NCBI RefSeq assembly: GCF_002846365.1 | Contig: NZ_PJMW01000002.1 | Location: 1,922,001 to 1,986,000 of the forward strand | Direction: 5' to 3' | Source of the DNA: Nocardia fluminea | GTDB taxonomy: Bacteria > Actinomycetota > Actinomycetes > Mycobacteriales > Mycobacteriaceae | Length of the DNA stretch: 64,000 nucleotides | In this document: one piece after another, positions 19,301 to 28,114 of the stretch | Layout of the letters: every line of letters starts with the position of its first letter | Numbering within the stretch: the first letter of the stretch is position 1 | Position numbers and translations under genes: made by a program | The notes under the pieces: model-generated | Database searches by the model: none | Seen by the model: the letters and a program-made list of their open reading frames with translations, nothing else | What the model was told of the DNA's origin: nothing

Positions 19301-20650
19301 GACCAGCGCGGCGACCGCGACGAGCCGGTCGCGCTCGGGATGGGCGAAAGAGCTGCGCCACACCGGCATCGGCACGGAGGCGGGCAGAGCGACCCGGCCG
19401 AGCAGATGGGCCAGGCCCACCACCAGCGGCAGCCGGATCAGCGGCTCGAGCTTGTGCACGTTGCGCAGCGGCGCACCGCCCGAGTCGAGGAAGATCCGCA
19501 CCGATTCGGCGAACGGTCCACCGAGTGTGCCGACATACCCCGCACAGATCCCCGCGAGTCCCACGCACAGGATCAGGGCGAACCTGCCCCGATACGGCAT
19601 CGTCGACCGCGCGAGTCCGGCCATGCCCGCCGCCGCGAGCAAGCCGGTGGCGAGCACCGCGGCGGGCTGGGTCACCAGCACCGCACCGGCGATTCGTTCC
19701 GGCGAGACGAACGGCGTCCAGCTGTCGGTGCCGCGCAGCACCTCGCTCAAGGCGGCCCACTGCGTCGTCACCCCCGACGACTCGATGAAGTCGAGGAACG
19801 GCGGACTCACCTTGCCGAGCAGCAGCAGCGGCACCACCCACCAGAAAGTGGCCAGGACCAGCAGCGGAATCCACGCCCGGGTGAACCGCCACCACTGCCG
19901 ATTCGGTCGATAGGAGGCCCACCACAGTGCCGCGGGCAGGAATGCCGCCACGGTCGCCACAGCATTGACCGACCCCATCAGCGCGAGCGCCAGCGCGCTT
20001 CCCGCCGGGGAAAGCGGACCGCCTCGGCGGGTCGAAGGCTTCTCGGAGTCCGCACCGAGCCGTGCTTTCACGGCGACGCCGAGTGCGGCGGGCGCGAGCA
20101 GCACCCACGGCGCCAGCATCATTGGCAAGGTTTCCGAGGAGATCGAGCCGAGCGTGGTCAGCACGCGCGGCGACAACGCGAACGCGATGCCCGCGATCAC
20201 CCGTGACCCGCGCGAGCCGATGCCGAGCGTCTCGCACAGCTTGACGATGCCCCAGAACCCGGCGAGCAGCAGCAGCGCCCACCAGACGCGCTGGGTGACC
20301 CACGCGGGCAGGTTCAGCAGGTGTCCCGCGGAGAAGAAGGCGCCGTGCGGGAAGAAGTAGCCGTAGGCCTGGTTCTGGACCTGCCCCATCGGGGCCTGGC
20401 TGCTCCACAGGTGCGACGCCCGCGCGAGGAAACCGAGGGGGTTCTGCGCGAGGTCGTATTTGGTGTCGGCGACGGTGAGGCCGGGCGCCTGCGCGAAGGT
20501 CAGTACGAAGGCGGCTACTACCGAGCCGACGAGCCAGCGCCAACCCAGTGGCGCCTTGTCCGGTTGCCCCGGTGCGGGGCGCGACGCGCGGGCGTCGGCC
20601 TCAGCGGCTGCCGTATTCAGGGGCGTTGAGCAGCGACGAGTCCTTGTCAC
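16310..20650 (-). CDS. aftD: Alpha-(1->3)-arabinofuranosyltransferase AftD
   Basis: 1446 residues, close to the ~1400 of mycobacterial AftD (Rv0236c). The N-terminal GT-C domain begins WLVGSVVAAFVLTFAQAPGL, with the acidic catalytic loop region around TVADTKYDLAQNPLGF. It is followed by ~10 membrane helices, then a long periplasmic part with two discoidin-like carbohydrate-binding modules (AAVDGDPSTAWISNGS near residue 790, FAATDGDPKTTWTAP near 1015) and C-terminal helices. It branches arabinan of arabinogalactan and LAM using decaprenyl-phospho-arabinose. The GTG start at 20650 lies inside the end of the DUF2613 gene (50-base overlap), so the two are coupled. Confidence 0.93.
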   Translation of the reverse strand: MTRTRRCSTPLNTAAAEADARASRPAPGQPDKAPLGWRWLVGSVVAAFVLTFAQAPGLTVADTKYDLAQNPLGFLARASHLWSSQAPMGQVQNQAYGYFFPHGAFFSAGHLLNLPAWVTQRVWWALLLLAGFWGIVKLCETLGIGSRGSRVIAGIAFALSPRVLTTLGSISSETLPMMLAPWVLLAPAALGVAVKARLGADSEKPSTRRGGPLSPAGSALALALMGSVNAVATVAAFLPAALWWASYRPNRQWWRFTRAWIPLLVLATFWWVVPLLLLGKVSPPFLDFIESSGVTTQWAALSEVLRGTDSWTPFVSPERIAGAVLVTQPAAVLATGLLAAAGMAGLARSTMPYRGRFALILCVGLAGICAGYVGTLGGPFAESVRIFLDSGGAPLRNVHKLEPLIRLPLVVGLAHLLGRVALPASVPMPVWRSSFAHPERDRLVAVAALVLAALALATSLAWTGRLAPRGAYDRVPAYWSDTADWLADNAADTRALVVPGAPFGSQIWGLTRDEPLQALASTPWAVRDSVPLNPPGTIRAMDSVQRLIADGRPSTGLAATLADQGIGILVLRNDLDPETSRSTRPMLAHRAIEGSPGLTKVTSFGANIGPRAADAGLVVDNDLQPAYPAVEIYRVDVPPPGTPVDVRGGTGAPPGFPGAYTVPLDSAPVVQGGPEVLERVRRDGQNPTAPILLEADARRAGLPPRPVLLTDTPMDRESDFGRVDNHNSAVRAEGDARRTHNLVPDYPVEGAELVQGEWSGAKVTASSSAADATQIGGAAPGSSTAAAVDGDPSTAWISNGSESALGQWIRLDLDKPIANGSLRFTTTAAALGDTVKWVEVRTSRGTVSARITEPGEPVSVALPAGKSDWVMISAARTETGTRGGQFGISELTLDDYTNREEPQRVDIRHRVVLPDVAAGTVVSGWDLGQEFPGRGNCFDGPDRVHCSKGLGLPAEEPGIFGRTLSVPEPLTVGTDLTVRTRPGPALEALLTDPTRPVARGQADVADLRGAAFAATDGDPKTTWTAPESTVREPAGGKPTLVLELPEPTLVTGLDITTALGGLPATATSVAVNLGNGPQIRELPEREHGEPARISLYPTETDRVEISIQSWNEVLDRTALGFVLTQPAGLAEVEVLGPEYPAHAPGDRLITIGCEAGPVIAIGGRAVHTTITATADELRSGAPVSARPCAEDAADIELLPGHPDLTVAPTELFTVDRLRLPRTDPYPGAPSATADNPDEATEAAPLDAGDAPADPTARGTQLLVLPLSTNVGWQAHTADGQELSPLVVDGWQQAWLVPPGTAGEITVSFPADRWYRLAIFGGLLLLIPLALLAVPRRRAVADVGPAPSTWGAGWVAAIGLTGVIAVISGPFGAAFTLITLGCNYFRPALTERTLPWLAGLGTLMSAAALSTGTWRSGTEYMGGSLWAQAPAVIAVVAVGVAALPRRR

Positions 20651-20771
20651 CGCTGCGGTCGATCGAGGGCGCCGTGTTCTGCTGCACCGCCGCCGTGATG
20701 GCGAAGACGGCGATCGCGCTCAGCAGGGCGCCGCCGACCGCGCTGGCAACAGCCGGAACAGCAAACTTCAT
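20601..20771 (-). CDS. DUF2613 small membrane protein
   Basis: 56 residues from ATG 20771: a single hydrophobic helix (VPAVASAVGGALLSAIAVFAITAAV) and a short polar exterior tail. It is the counterpart of the mycobacterial small protein encoded next to aftD (Rv0236A). Its last 50 bases overlap the aftD start. The molecular role is unknown; coupling suggests an AftD partner. Confidence 0.85.
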   Translation of the reverse strand: MKFAVPAVASAVGGALLSAIAVFAITAAVQQNTAPSIDRSGDKDSSLLNAPEYGSR

Positions 20772-20837
20772 CGCGCACTCCAATACGCTCGACGACGGGG
20801 CCTGTCTCGGCCAACCTAGCAGGTCTGCCGGGCTCGG

Positions 20838-21983
20838 TCAGTCGTTGGGCAGCTCGCAACGCAGGGCACTCAGCAAGGTGCGAAGTTTGACGGTCGTCTC
20901 GGCCAGCTCGGCACGCGGATCCGACGCCGCGACGATCCCGCCGCCCGCGCTCGCGCGCAGTGTCCGCCGGTCGGCGGAGAGCTCGCCGCCGCGAATCGCC
21001 ACGACCCATTCGCCGTCGCCGTCATCGCCGCACCAGCCCACCGCGCCGCCGTAGAAGCCGCGTCGCGGTTCGTCGGTGGTGATCGCGTCCATGGCGGCGG
21101 TGAACGGGGTGCCGTTCACGGCGGGGGTCGGGTGCAGGAGCAGGGCCAGGTCGAGGGCGGTGGTCGACGGATCACGCAGTACGCCGTGGATGGGGGTGGC
21201 CAGGTGCCAGACCTGTTCGGTGCTGAGCAGCTCGGGCGCGTCGGGGATGTGCAGTTCCGCGCAGACGGGGCTCAGTCGCTGCCGGATCCAGTCGATCACG
21301 AAGGCATGCTCGTCGTGATTCTTGGTGCTCGACAGCAGTTCCCGGGCCTGGGCCGCGTCGTCGGCCGGGTCGGCGCGGCGCGGCAGGGTGCCCGCCAGTG
21401 GATGCAGGCTGACGCGGTCGCCGTGCCGCGCGACCAGCACCTCGGGAGTCGCGCCGATCAGCGTCTCGCCGGGCAGGCCCGCCGCGGACAGGTCCACCGC
21501 GTACACCGCGGCATTCGGATGCCTGGTCAGCAGGTGCGCCGCCAGTACCTCGGGTTCCAGCGGCGCGTCGGCCTCCAGCACGATCGACCGTGCGGCTACT
21601 ACCTTGCGCAACTCGGTCGCCGGGTCACCCAGTTGCTCGACCAGCTTCGTCACCCGGGCGACATGCTCGGCCGCGCTGGGCATCTCGGCCACCACCCGCA
21701 CCTCGGGCAATTCCGGGAGCGCGGCGGGCCGCCACGGTCCCACGGTGTGCAGCACGGTCTCCGGCTCCCAGAGCGCCGCGGGCTCGCGCGGATCGAAGGG
21801 CAGTGCTCCGACGATCACTGTGGGTGCCGTGGCGGGCGAGTCGTGCCGCTCCCCGGGCGAGACAGTGTGTCTCTGTTGCCATGCGCGCAGCGCCGCCACT
21901 GCCTGCCGAGGGTCGGAGTAGCTCTCGCGCACCCCTGACGTGCGCAGCACCGCGTCGGGACGAGCGAGCAGGAATTCGTTCAT
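20838..21983 (-). CDS. Isochorismate synthase
   Basis: 381 residues of the chorismate-binding family, converting chorismate to isochorismate for menaquinone or siderophore synthesis. Motifs are RKVVAARSIVL, LHPLAGTLPRRADP, HLATPIHGVLRD, HPTPAVNGTPFTAAMDAI and RGFYGGAVGWCGDDGDGEW, in family order. It starts at ATG 21983. No other menaquinone or siderophore gene is adjacent, so the pathway cannot be decided from context. Confidence 0.9.
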   Translation of the reverse strand: MNEFLLARPDAVLRTSGVRESYSDPRQAVAALRAWQQRHTVSPGERHDSPATAPTVIVGALPFDPREPAALWEPETVLHTVGPWRPAALPELPEVRVVAEMPSAAEHVARVTKLVEQLGDPATELRKVVAARSIVLEADAPLEPEVLAAHLLTRHPNAAVYAVDLSAAGLPGETLIGATPEVLVARHGDRVSLHPLAGTLPRRADPADDAAQARELLSSTKNHDEHAFVIDWIRQRLSPVCAELHIPDAPELLSTEQVWHLATPIHGVLRDPSTTALDLALLLHPTPAVNGTPFTAAMDAITTDEPRRGFYGGAVGWCGDDGDGEWVVAIRGGELSADRRTLRASAGGGIVAASDPRAELAETTVKLRTLLSALRCELPND

Positions 21984-22071
21984 GGTGCCTCGACCATAAC
22001 GCCGCCGACGTGGCCCCGATCCGGCAGAGCGACGGAACTCTCACCCGCACGAAGACCCGATACGCGGGGCG

Positions 22072-22539
22072 CTACTGCTCGGGCGGCACCAGCAAGACCG
22101 GTCGGTGCCCGTGCTTGAGAACCGCCTCGGCGACGCTGCTGTGCAACAGCGCGCGCAGTCCCGTAGCACCGCGCGTACCGGCGACGATGATGTCGACGTC
22201 GAGCTCATCGGCACAATCCACGATGGCGTTCCAGATCGTGGTGGTGCACTCGGCGGTGCGCGGCTCGGCGTCGATTCCGGCCAGTTTCGCCAGGTGCACG
22301 CCCTCGGCGTTGATCTTGCGGGCGTCGGAGTAGGCGATGTCCTCCACCTCTTCGTCGGGCACCCAGTCCGGCTGCATCACCCCGGCGAGCCCGGAAATGC
22401 GGGCGGCCTGGCGCACCATCGGTTCCCACGCGGTGAGCAGAATCGCGCGTTCGGCGGTCAGGAATCGGCCCGCGTACTCGATGGCTCGCTTGGCGTGTTC
22501 GGACCCGTCGTAGGCGATGAGCATCCGATCGCATGCCAT
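22072..22539 (-). CDS. Universal stress protein (UspA family)
   Basis: 155 residues, one Usp domain. It opens with MLIAYDGSEHAKRAIEYAG and ends with the ATP-binding signature VAGTRGATGLRALLHSSVAEAVLKH, followed by PVLLVPPE. A very strong ribosome site (AGGAGGTCGTC) precedes ATG 22539. Family members bind ATP and accumulate under growth arrest or hypoxia; nothing shows the specific signal here. Confidence 0.92.
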   Translation of the reverse strand: MACDRMLIAYDGSEHAKRAIEYAGRFLTAERAILLTAWEPMVRQAARISGLAGVMQPDWVPDEEVEDIAYSDARKINAEGVHLAKLAGIDAEPRTAECTTTIWNAIVDCADELDVDIIVAGTRGATGLRALLHSSVAEAVLKHGHRPVLLVPPEQ

Positions 22540-22652
22540 GACGACCTCCTGCGCTGGTCGGAGCAGCTTTTTTTCAGATTACCCCCGCACGGGGTGTATC
22601 AATCCGAACCAGCGTGGTGGGGTTCGCCCGGCAGGGAGCTACCGTGGAGCGC

Positions 22653-23831
22653 ATGCGGAAATCGCCTGTGGTCGTGTTCGCAGTCCTCGCCGCCGTCGCC
22701 ACCGCCTGCTCGGGAGGTTCGTCGAACGAGACGACGCCCGCGGCGAGTAGCAGCGCGGCGGCCACCCCTTCTGCCGCCGGCGAGCCGAGCTCGCCCGCGT
22801 CGGCGACGCCGATCCAAAGCAATTGCGGCGCAGACTATCTCGCCAAGCTCTCGCAGCGCGAGAAGCTGGCACAGCTGCTGACCGTCGGCATCACCGGTGC
22901 GGCGGACGCCTCGAACGTGGTGAGTTCCGAGCAGGTGGGCGGCATCTTCGTGGGCAGCTGGACCGATCCGGGCCTGCTGGACAAGTCGGCCCTCGACGCT
23001 GTGAAAGCTCAGGCCAAGGTGCCGCTGATGGTCACCATCGACGAAGAGGGCGGGCGGGTCTCGCGCGCGAAGAACCTGATCGGGGTCGCGCCGTCGGCTC
23101 GTGAGATCGCGCAGACCCAGACCCCCGAGCAGTACTACCAGTTCACGCTGACCCGGTCGAAGGCGCTGAAGGATCTCGGTATCACCGTCGACTTCGCGCC
23201 CGACGCCGATGTGAGCAGCCAGCCCGACGACAGCGTGATCGGTGATCGCTCCTACAGCGACGACCCGAAGGTCGTCACCGAATACGCGGGCGCCTACATC
23301 CGCGCGTCCAACGAGGTGGGTCTCGGTTCGGTGATCAAGCACTTCCCCGGCCACGGTTCCGGTTCCGGCGACTCGCACACCGGCGCCGTCACCACCCCGC
23401 CGCTGGACCAGATGCAGAACACCGATCTGGTGCCGTTCCGCGAGCTGGTGAACTCCGGTGCGGCGGTGATGGTCGGCCACCTCGACGTGCCCGGCCTGAC
23501 CGAACCCGACGTGCCCGCCAGCATCAGCCCGGCCGTGATGACGCTGCTGCGTGAGGGCAAGGGCTACGGCGCCGCACCGTACAACGGCCCGATCTTCACC
23601 GACGATCTCAGTGGCATGGCCGCCATCACCGCCCGCATGTCGATCGCCGACGCGGTCGAGGCCACGCTCGTCGCGGGCGCCGACAACGCGCTGTGGATCA
23701 GTAGCGATGCGGTGCCGCAGGTACTCGACCGTTTGGAACAGTCGGTCGCGAGTGGCAAACTGCCCGCCGACCGGGTCGACACTTCCGTACTGCGGATGGC
23801 GCGCTACAAGGGCGTAGCGCTGGGCTGCTGA
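22653..23831 (+). CDS. lpqI: Beta-N-acetylglucosaminidase lipoprotein LpqI (GH3)
   Basis: 392 residues. The signal peptide ends in the lipobox VATAC (Cys20), so the enzyme is anchored outside the cell membrane. The GH3 domain carries KHFPGHGSGSGDSHTG, the His/Asp acid-base motif, and the nucleophile aspartate in IFTDDLSGM (about residue 320). It removes GlcNAc from cell-wall muropeptides (NagZ-type recycling). The start at ATG 22653 places the signal peptide correctly. The following TetR gene is the same as in M. tuberculosis (Rv0237-Rv0238). Confidence 0.93.
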   Translation: MRKSPVVVFAVLAAVATACSGGSSNETTPAASSSAAATPSAAGEPSSPASATPIQSNCGADYLAKLSQREKLAQLLTVGITGAADASNVVSSEQVGGIFVGSWTDPGLLDKSALDAVKAQAKVPLMVTIDEEGGRVSRAKNLIGVAPSAREIAQTQTPEQYYQFTLTRSKALKDLGITVDFAPDADVSSQPDDSVIGDRSYSDDPKVVTEYAGAYIRASNEVGLGSVIKHFPGHGSGSGDSHTGAVTTPPLDQMQNTDLVPFRELVNSGAAVMVGHLDVPGLTEPDVPASISPAVMTLLREGKGYGAAPYNGPIFTDDLSGMAAITARMSIADAVEATLVAGADNALWISSDAVPQVLDRLEQSVASGKLPADRVDTSVLRMARYKGVALGC

Positions 23832-23870
23832 TCGCACCCGGCGACTGTGCGGCAAATGAGCGCGGGTTAA

Positions 23871-23886
23871 CTTACCTTGGAGTAAG
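23871..23886. promoter_or_regulatory. Probable TetR autoregulatory operator
   Basis: CTTACCTTGGAGTAAG lies 32 bases before the TetR start. Its outer five bases on each side are inverted, and it matches 13 of 16 positions of the perfect palindrome at 32701-32716 in the fadA2/fabG4 divergent promoter. A site just upstream of a TetR gene is usually its own operator. Confidence 0.6.
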
Positions 23887-23917
23887 ATAGGTGGTTCACC
23901 CTGCGGTAGGAGAGTGG

Positions 23918-24517
23918 ATGGCAGGCGGGACCAAGCGACTTCCCCGGGCAGTTCGTGAGCAACAGATGCTCGATGCCGCCGTCGAGGTATTCGCACGCAA
24001 GGGCTTCCACGACACGTCGATGGATGCCATCGCCGCTGAGGCGAAGATCTCCAAACCGATGCTCTACCTGTACTACGGCTCCAAGGACGAGTTGTTCCGC
24101 GCCTGCATCCAGCGCGAGGGTCTGCGTTTCATCGAGGCGGTCGCGCCCGCGGGCAACCCGCAGCTGACCCCGCACGAACAGGTCCGCACCGCGCTCGAGG
24201 GCTTCCTCGATTTCGTCGACCGCAATCGGCAGTCCTGGCAGGTTCTCTACCGTCAGGCTATCGGCCAGCAAACGTTCGCCTCCGAAATCGACAACGCCCG
24301 CGAGCGCGTCATCGAACTCACCGCGAAGCTGCTGGAATCCAGCGCCAAGAACGCCGACCCCGGCACCAATTTCGAGGTAGTCGCGGCGGCGGTGATCGGG
24401 GCGGGCGAGGCCATCGCCGACCGGGTCGCCAGTGGCCGGATCGAGGTGGCCGAGGCGGTGGATCTGCTCGACGATCTGGCCTGGCGCGGTCTGGCCGGTC
24501 GCAAGAAGACCGACTAA
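23918..24517 (+). CDS. TetR family transcriptional regulator (Rv0238 type)
   Basis: 199 residues from ATG 23918 behind TAGGAGAG; a GTG at 23891 would add nine residues but lies too close to the operator-like site. The N-terminal helix-turn-helix is MLDAAVEVFARKGFHDTSMDAIAAEAKISKPMLYLYYGSKDELF (written here only as its landmarks AKISKPMLYLYYGSK, residues ~40-55). The ligand domain is helical and unassigned. Related palindromes at its own promoter and at the fadA2/fabG4 promoter point to control of beta-hydroxyacyl metabolism, perhaps with an acyl-CoA effector; that is inference. Confidence 0.9.
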   Translation: MAGGTKRLPRAVREQQMLDAAVEVFARKGFHDTSMDAIAAEAKISKPMLYLYYGSKDELFRACIQREGLRFIEAVAPAGNPQLTPHEQVRTALEGFLDFVDRNRQSWQVLYRQAIGQQTFASEIDNARERVIELTAKLLESSAKNADPGTNFEVVAAAVIGAGEAIADRVASGRIEVAEAVDLLDDLAWRGLAGRKKTD

Positions 24518-24584
24518 CTGTTGCGGTCTGCCCGTCTGCCTGCGATTGTGCAGCGTTAGGCGTTTCACGACAGACGGGGTGGCA

Positions 24585-25892
24585 GTGTTCGGTGTGTTGA
24601 AGCCGTGTGCGCACGGTGCGGCGAAGTACGGCATCGATCCGGGGCAGTGGCAGGCACACATGTGCGGGCTGTGTCTGGGTCTGCGGGACGGGCACGGTCA
24701 GCTGGCCCGCGCGGCGACCAATACCGATGCGATCGTGCTCAGCGTGCTCACCGAGGCGCAGTCGGACCCTGCGGCGCGCACGAACGCCGGCCCCTGTCCA
24801 CTGCGCGGGATGAAGCGCGCGTCGGTGGTCGCCGCGAACGCGCCGGGTGTGCAGTTGGCCGCTACGGCGTCATTGTTGCTGGGCGCGGCCAAGATCGGCG
24901 ATCACGTCGACGACGGTGACGCATCCGCGCTCGCGCGTCGTCCGATGCGCAGGGTGTCGAACACGTGGGCCGAACGAGCGCAGGAGCAGGCCGCGCAGAT
25001 CGGGCTCGATGTGGCGCCCATGCTGGCGGCGATCGCGACACAGGGCGCTGTGGAGGCGCGCGCGATGGTTGCCTCGGCGTGGTTTCCGACTGAACGGGAC
25101 ACAGTGCAGTCCTCTGCGGATGTGTCCAGTGCGGCATCCCAGGTTTCGATGAACGCGACGGATACCGGTGCAGCGCGCGAGGATTCGCGGTCCGCGATGG
25201 TCGACGTGATCACGCTTGACGAACTCACCGGACCGACACAGTTCTGTGCCGCCACCCTCTTCGGCCACACCGCTACGCTGGCCGGGCGACCGGAAAATGT
25301 TGCGGCGCTGCAGGAGATCGGGCGCCACGTCGGTCGCATCGCGCATCTGGCCGACGCCATCGAAGACCTCGAGCGCGATCGAGCGCGCGGGCGCTTCAAT
25401 CCACTCGAGGCCACCGGCACCGATATGCCGCGTGCCTATGATCTGCTGCGCGAGAGTGAATCTCGCATTCGGCAGGTCGCCACCGAGACCGAACTCGATC
25501 AGCTGCCGACCGTGCGCTGGGCGCTGCTCGATCCACTGGCGAGCCTGCTGCGGCGCTTGGGCGCAGGGCTCGGCATCGCTGCCGGGCATGTCTGCCGTAC
25601 TCCCGTGACAGCTCAGCAGCATTCGCCGTACGAGTTCCCGTCCCCGCCCGGACAGCGCCCCCAACGGCCTGGTCCCTTCAAAGCGGGCGGGCTGGTCCTC
25701 GGCGTCTACTGCACCGGCATGGCCTGCTGCGTCGACCACACCAGTCCGTGCAGCGGCGAGCAGAAGGACGCCTGGGCCAAGCACTGCGACTGCGGCAGTT
25801 GTGGTGACTGCTGCGATAGTTGTGGTGACTGCTGCAGTTGCGGGGGCGAGGGCGGCTGCTGCGGCGACTGCGGTTGCGATTGCAGCTGCTGA
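24585..25892 (+). CDS. DUF5685-like protein with a cysteine-rich tail
   Basis: About 435 residues; GTG 24585 is preferred because the mature start VFGVLKPCAHG matches family N-termini, with GACGGGG upstream. The N-terminus has CAHG and HMCGLCLGLRDGHG cysteine motifs. The middle is helical with DAIEDLERDRARGRFNPL, which recalls prenyl-synthase-like or regulatory families. From about residue 380 the protein has 18 cysteines in ~55 residues (runs such as CGSCGDCCDSCGDCCSCGG), suggesting metal clustering or disulfides. No signal peptide is seen. The function is unknown. Confidence 0.8.
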   Translation: MFGVLKPCAHGAAKYGIDPGQWQAHMCGLCLGLRDGHGQLARAATNTDAIVLSVLTEAQSDPAARTNAGPCPLRGMKRASVVAANAPGVQLAATASLLLGAAKIGDHVDDGDASALARRPMRRVSNTWAERAQEQAAQIGLDVAPMLAAIATQGAVEARAMVASAWFPTERDTVQSSADVSSAASQVSMNATDTGAAREDSRSAMVDVITLDELTGPTQFCAATLFGHTATLAGRPENVAALQEIGRHVGRIAHLADAIEDLERDRARGRFNPLEATGTDMPRAYDLLRESESRIRQVATETELDQLPTVRWALLDPLASLLRRLGAGLGIAAGHVCRTPVTAQQHSPYEFPSPPGQRPQRPGPFKAGGLVLGVYCTGMACCVDHTSPCSGEQKDAWAKHCDCGSCGDCCDSCGDCCSCGGEGGCCGDCGCDCSC

Positions 25893-25898
25893 CGAAAA

Positions 25899-25937
25899 AG
25901 GCTCGCGCGGTGGCGAATACGCCTACCGAGCGAGCCT
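25899..25937. terminator. Hairpin between convergent genes
   Basis: AGGCTCGC (25899-25906) pairs with GCGAGCCT (25930-25937) between the stop of the DUF5685 gene and the stop of the VanW gene. An A-rich run precedes it, which would be a T run for the minus strand. Confidence 0.55.
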
Positions 25938-25952
25938 CGAGCTATCGAACCC

Positions 25953-27812
25953 CTACTCGCACTTCACGATCGGGATGGGGTCGTACTTCACGGTTCGCGT
26001 GTGCCGCGACACCTGGGCGCCGGTCTTGGCGTCGGTGATCACCCTGGTGTCGGAGATGGTGAAACCGGGCGCGCCCTCGGAGGCGATGCAGTCCTTGCCC
26101 TTGGGCAGCACCACCTCATTGGGTTCGGTCGGCTTCGACTTCTCACCCGTAATCGATTCCACGTTCACGGTTTTGGTGCCCCACAAACGCACCGTGATCT
26201 CGGAGCCGGTGGCGACCGCCTGAATGTAGACACCGGTCGTGGCGGTATTGCGGAACGCCAGGTCGATCGCGCCGTCGAACACGGTCGCCTCGCGCGCGGC
26301 CGGGTAGCGCGAGATGTAGTAGCTGTGCTCGGTGTGCCCGCCGTCTTCCATCCCCGCGAAGTAGGCCGCGTTGTAGAGCGTGGTGGCGAACTGGCTGATG
26401 CCGCCGCCGACCGCGGTGCTCGGCCTGCCCTTGTCGATGATGCCGGATTCCACATAGCCTTCCGCGGTGGTGCGCGGACCGGTGAACTCGTTGAGCGAGA
26501 ACGTGTCTCCCGGCTTCACCACCGCGCCGTCGACCTTGGCGGCGACCGTGCGGATGTTCACCCCGGAGGGGCCGCTGAAGCCGCCGGTGGTGAACTGGCC
26601 GATCGTCTCGTTGATCCCGAGCGCGTTCGCGGCCTCGGTGGTGAGTTTGGGCTCGATGCGCTGATACACCACGGGGCTGGTGCGCGGACCTGTCTGCGTG
26701 AGCAGGGCGGGCAGCTTCTCCAGCGTCTTCGGCCAGTCCACCTTCTCGCCGACCACAGCGGGCACGACGGTCGGCTTGCCCGCGCCGACGGTAAAGGTGG
26801 CGTCCTTGGGTTCCACCTCGGACTTCGCCAGTTGTGGTGCGAGCAAGGCGATGACGGCGTCGTTGTCGAACCGGGCCGCCAGCCCGCCGTTGCCGTCGGG
26901 CACGAAACCGAGCACGTCGGCGATCTGGTCGGTGGTCAGTGTGGCCTGAACATCCTTGCCGGACAGTGTGATCGGCGAAGCGACGGCCGGTGTCGCGATG
27001 TCGCGTACAGCCGCCTGCACGGCGTCGGCGCGCACGGCGACGGGTGCGGCCACCACGGGCAGATCCAGTTGGCTGCTCGCGGCCCAGCGGTCGGTGATGG
27101 TGGTGCGCGCGGCCGCGGTGTCGAGTACCCGGCCCGGCACCGGCGCGACCGCGACCGGCCTGCCGTTCTCGAACCGCACGGTGCCCTCGACGGTCGGGTT
27201 GTCGTGGACGCGGAAGCTCTCGAGCTGTGCGTCCAGCGCCGCGGCGTCGACGGTGCTCGACACCGGAACCTCGCGGGTGCCGAACAGCGAGATCAGTCGG
27301 CTCACGGGGTTCAGCGGCTGGCTGCCGACGGCGTCCCAGGTGCGGTCGTAGTCCACCGCGAGACCGGCGGTGGCGGGCACCATGCTCGCCTGTACATCGC
27401 CGATCCGCACGGGGAGCGGTCGCTCGGCCTTGGGGCCGAGCTCGGTGCGCAGCAGCGCGTCGGCTTCGGCCTGGTCCATCCCGCCGACGTCGATACCGGC
27501 GACGACGACGCCGCGCGCCACCTCACCCGTGCTCAACGCGAGGTCGGCCAGGTAGGCGGCGGTGCCGACGGCCAGCACGGCGCCGACCGCGATCCCGATG
27601 CGCTTGACCAGCTGCTGGTTGCCCGGCGGGGTCGGCGGGGGTGAACCTGCCGGGCCGGGGGTGGGTGACCAGCGATCGCGGGTCACGGTGTTCAAAGGCT
27701 GCGTAAGGGCGGTGGTGTCCGGATCGAAAGTGCGATTTGATTCGAGCAGCTTGCGTAATCCGACCTCGCCCCTCCTGTCGGCCGGTGGTCCGGCGGTCGA
27801 CTCGCTGGGCAC
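25953..27812 (-). CDS. VanW family protein with peptidoglycan-binding repeats
   Basis: About 619 residues from GTG 27812 behind GGAAGG. A disordered cytoplasmic N-terminus is followed by one membrane helix (IGIAVGAVLAVGTAAYLADLAL, about residues 80-100) and two PG_binding_4-like modules. The VanW domain carries FSLNEFTGPRTTAEGY and TAVGGGISQFATTLYNAAYF near residue 470. A C-terminal beta domain is conserved in actinobacteria. It is probably an extracytoplasmic cell-wall protein; VanW has no proven catalytic activity. It is transcribed toward the DUF5685 gene. Confidence 0.88.
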   Translation of the reverse strand: MPSESTAGPPADRRGEVGLRKLLESNRTFDPDTTALTQPLNTVTRDRWSPTPGPAGSPPPTPPGNQQLVKRIGIAVGAVLAVGTAAYLADLALSTGEVARGVVVAGIDVGGMDQAEADALLRTELGPKAERPLPVRIGDVQASMVPATAGLAVDYDRTWDAVGSQPLNPVSRLISLFGTREVPVSSTVDAAALDAQLESFRVHDNPTVEGTVRFENGRPVAVAPVPGRVLDTAAARTTITDRWAASSQLDLPVVAAPVAVRADAVQAAVRDIATPAVASPITLSGKDVQATLTTDQIADVLGFVPDGNGGLAARFDNDAVIALLAPQLAKSEVEPKDATFTVGAGKPTVVPAVVGEKVDWPKTLEKLPALLTQTGPRTSPVVYQRIEPKLTTEAANALGINETIGQFTTGGFSGPSGVNIRTVAAKVDGAVVKPGDTFSLNEFTGPRTTAEGYVESGIIDKGRPSTAVGGGISQFATTLYNAAYFAGMEDGGHTEHSYYISRYPAAREATVFDGAIDLAFRNTATTGVYIQAVATGSEITVRLWGTKTVNVESITGEKSKPTEPNEVVLPKGKDCIASEGAPGFTISDTRVITDAKTGAQVSRHTRTVKYDPIPIVKCE

Positions 27813-28114
27813 GGAGGTCCTTCCGTTAGGTTGGCCCCGAATGTTTGCGGGGTCCGGTCCGAGGGTAACGCGCTTCGGCGCGCTCGGCAGCTCGGTCACC
27901 GGGTGGAGGCAGCAGAAAGGCTCCGCGTAGTTGCCGGGTCGGGGGTCTGGCAACTACACGGAGCCGATCTGTTTATCGTGGCGCGGAGCGGGGCGTTACA
28001 GCCCGTTCGGAAGAATTTCGGCGCCCTGGCCGACGCCGTGACGAGCGCCCACTCGGCAGCGCGAGACAATCGGGGTGACACTCGACACCACGGACCGGAC
28101 AACGAGGAGAACTG

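Noticed and set aside
16826..20206. A very long plus-strand open frame opposite aftD
   Set aside because: High GC leaves stops rare on the antisense strand. The translation is Arg/Gly/His-rich without domains, while the minus strand encodes a full-length AftD.
25785..25892. CRISPR-like or tandem DNA repeat in the TGTGGTGACTGCTG-type sequence
   Set aside because: The repetition encodes the cysteine-rich protein tail in frame; units are irregular and there are no spacers.
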